From assembly GCF_901538265.1 (NCBI RefSeq), contig NZ_LR593886.1:9631738-9695737 (forward strand): 64,000 nucleotides of DNA. Direction: 5' to 3'. This document shows, piece after piece, positions 63,624-64,000 of the stretch. The translations under genes and the position numbers were made by a program. Numbering within the stretch: position 1 is the first letter of the stretch; each line of letters starts with the position of its first letter. The notes beneath the pieces are model-generated. The model worked only from the letters and a program-made list of their open reading frames with translations, was not told the DNA's origin and did not search any database. Source of the DNA: Gemmata massiliana. GTDB lineage: Bacteria; Planctomycetota; Planctomycetia; Gemmatales; Gemmataceae.

Positions 63624-64000
63624 ATGTCTGATCTGCTCTCAAAAATTCTGCACGCTGTCACCGCAAAGAGCTACGTCCCGCTCAAGGCCAAGCCGCTGTT
63701 CAAGCGACTGAACTTGCCCGAAGACGAGTATCCCGCGTTCCGCAAAACGGTGCGCGAACTCGTTCGCACGGGGCGGCTCGCGCTCGCACGAAACAACACG
63801 CTCCGCGCCGCGGACATCCACGGCACGGTCACCGGCGTGTACCGGCGCGTGACGTCCGGGCACGGATTCGTCCGGCCGCACACGGTCGACGGCACGTTCA
63901 AGCCGGAAATCTTTATCCGCGAGGACAAGGGACTCGACGCCGCGACCGGCGACGAAGTCATGGTCCGTGTGACGCGCGAGGCCACGCGCCTCAAGGACGC
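63624..64000 (+). CDS. rnr: Ribonuclease R, N-terminal part (truncated by the window)
   Basis: 125 complete codons are visible from ATG 63624; the gene runs off the right edge. The N-terminal winged-helix region (YVPLKAKPLFKRLNLPEDEY, FRKTVRELVRTGRLALARNN) leads into the first cold-shock/OB domain (GTVTGVYRRVTSGHGFVRP, EIFIREDKGLDAATGDEVMV). This matches the start of RNase R/VacB, a processive 3'-5' exoribonuclease for structured RNA. The catalytic RNB domain is outside the window. A weak hairpin-like segment lies in the gap after the preceding gene (about 63441-63470). Confidence 0.88.
   Translation, partial: MSDLLSKILHAVTAKSYVPLKAKPLFKRLNLPEDEYPAFRKTVRELVRTGRLALARNNTLRAADIHGTVTGVYRRVTSGHGFVRPHTVDGTFKPEIFIREDKGLDAATGDEVMVRVTREATRLKD

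Noticed and set aside
1-64000. CRISPR array, tRNA or rRNA genes, phage or transposase genes, known defence systems
   Set aside because: None was recognised on reading both strands; covariance-model searches could not be run.

Overview
The window comes from a high-GC planctomycete chromosome, most likely a member of the Gemmataceae. The evidence is family content rather than any 16S sequence. It carries two DUF1559 pseudopilin-like proteins and two ECF sigma factors carrying a membrane segment plus an extra C-terminal domain. It also has a TAT-exported DUF1501 protein, a planctomycete-type cytochrome-c/WD40 protein, a large IPT/PPC-domain exported protein, a DUF3738-like domain and many small exported proteins of unknown role. 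No rRNA, tRNA, CRISPR array, prophage or transposase gene was seen.

Layout. 1-6.5 kb: a truncated DUF1559 gene, an ECF sigma-DUF1559 fusion, and a cheW-chemoreceptor pair; then a strikingly AT-rich island next to a possibly 5'-truncated small gene. 6.5-9.8 kb: an exported HEAT-like protein, the fluoride channel CrcB, a zinc-ribbon/FHA protein and a small beta-sandwich protein. 9.9-15.7 kb: the 2-oxoglutarate dehydrogenase operon sucA-sucB-lpd on the minus strand, with palindromes in both gaps. 16-25.6 kb: a dual-specificity-type phosphatase, an alkaline-phosphatase-superfamily enzyme, the IPT/PPC protein with its WD40-cytochrome neighbour, and two lipoproteins. 25.8-31.5 kb: a TPR protein and the translation-linked operon def-fmt-rsmB; rsmB carries an in-frame repeat insertion. 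31.7-38.3 kb: an EF-hand metallohydrolase, a MITE-like inverted repeat, a DUF1559 gene overlapping a small membrane-protein gene, and a second ECF sigma fusion.

38.6-43.7 kb is a stress and efflux block: emrA-emrB-like pump genes, an OsmC-type peroxidase and a flavoprotein disulfide reductase. 43.8-47.1 kb: a membrane-anchored unknown, a DeoR regulator, and a divergent MFS-HAD fusion broken by one frameshift. 47.8-54.4 kb is a complete RND tripartite efflux operon (adaptor, pump, outer-membrane factor) with the decayed tail of another pump between the last two genes. 54.6-56.7 kb: DUF1501 and a concanavalin-like exported protein. 56.7-61.6 kb: panB followed by four tandem WD40 genes, one frameshifted. 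61.9-64 kb: a DUF393 protein, a YhaM-like nuclease and the start of RNase R.

No single clearly undescribed multi-gene system stands out. The most unusual items are the RPE-like repeat expressed inside rsmB, the pump-tail relic overprinted by the start of the outer-membrane-factor gene, the MFS-HAD fusion under a putative DeoR operator, the tandem WD40 array coupled to panB, and the membrane-anchored sigma factors with built-in DUF1559 or DUF3738 domains.
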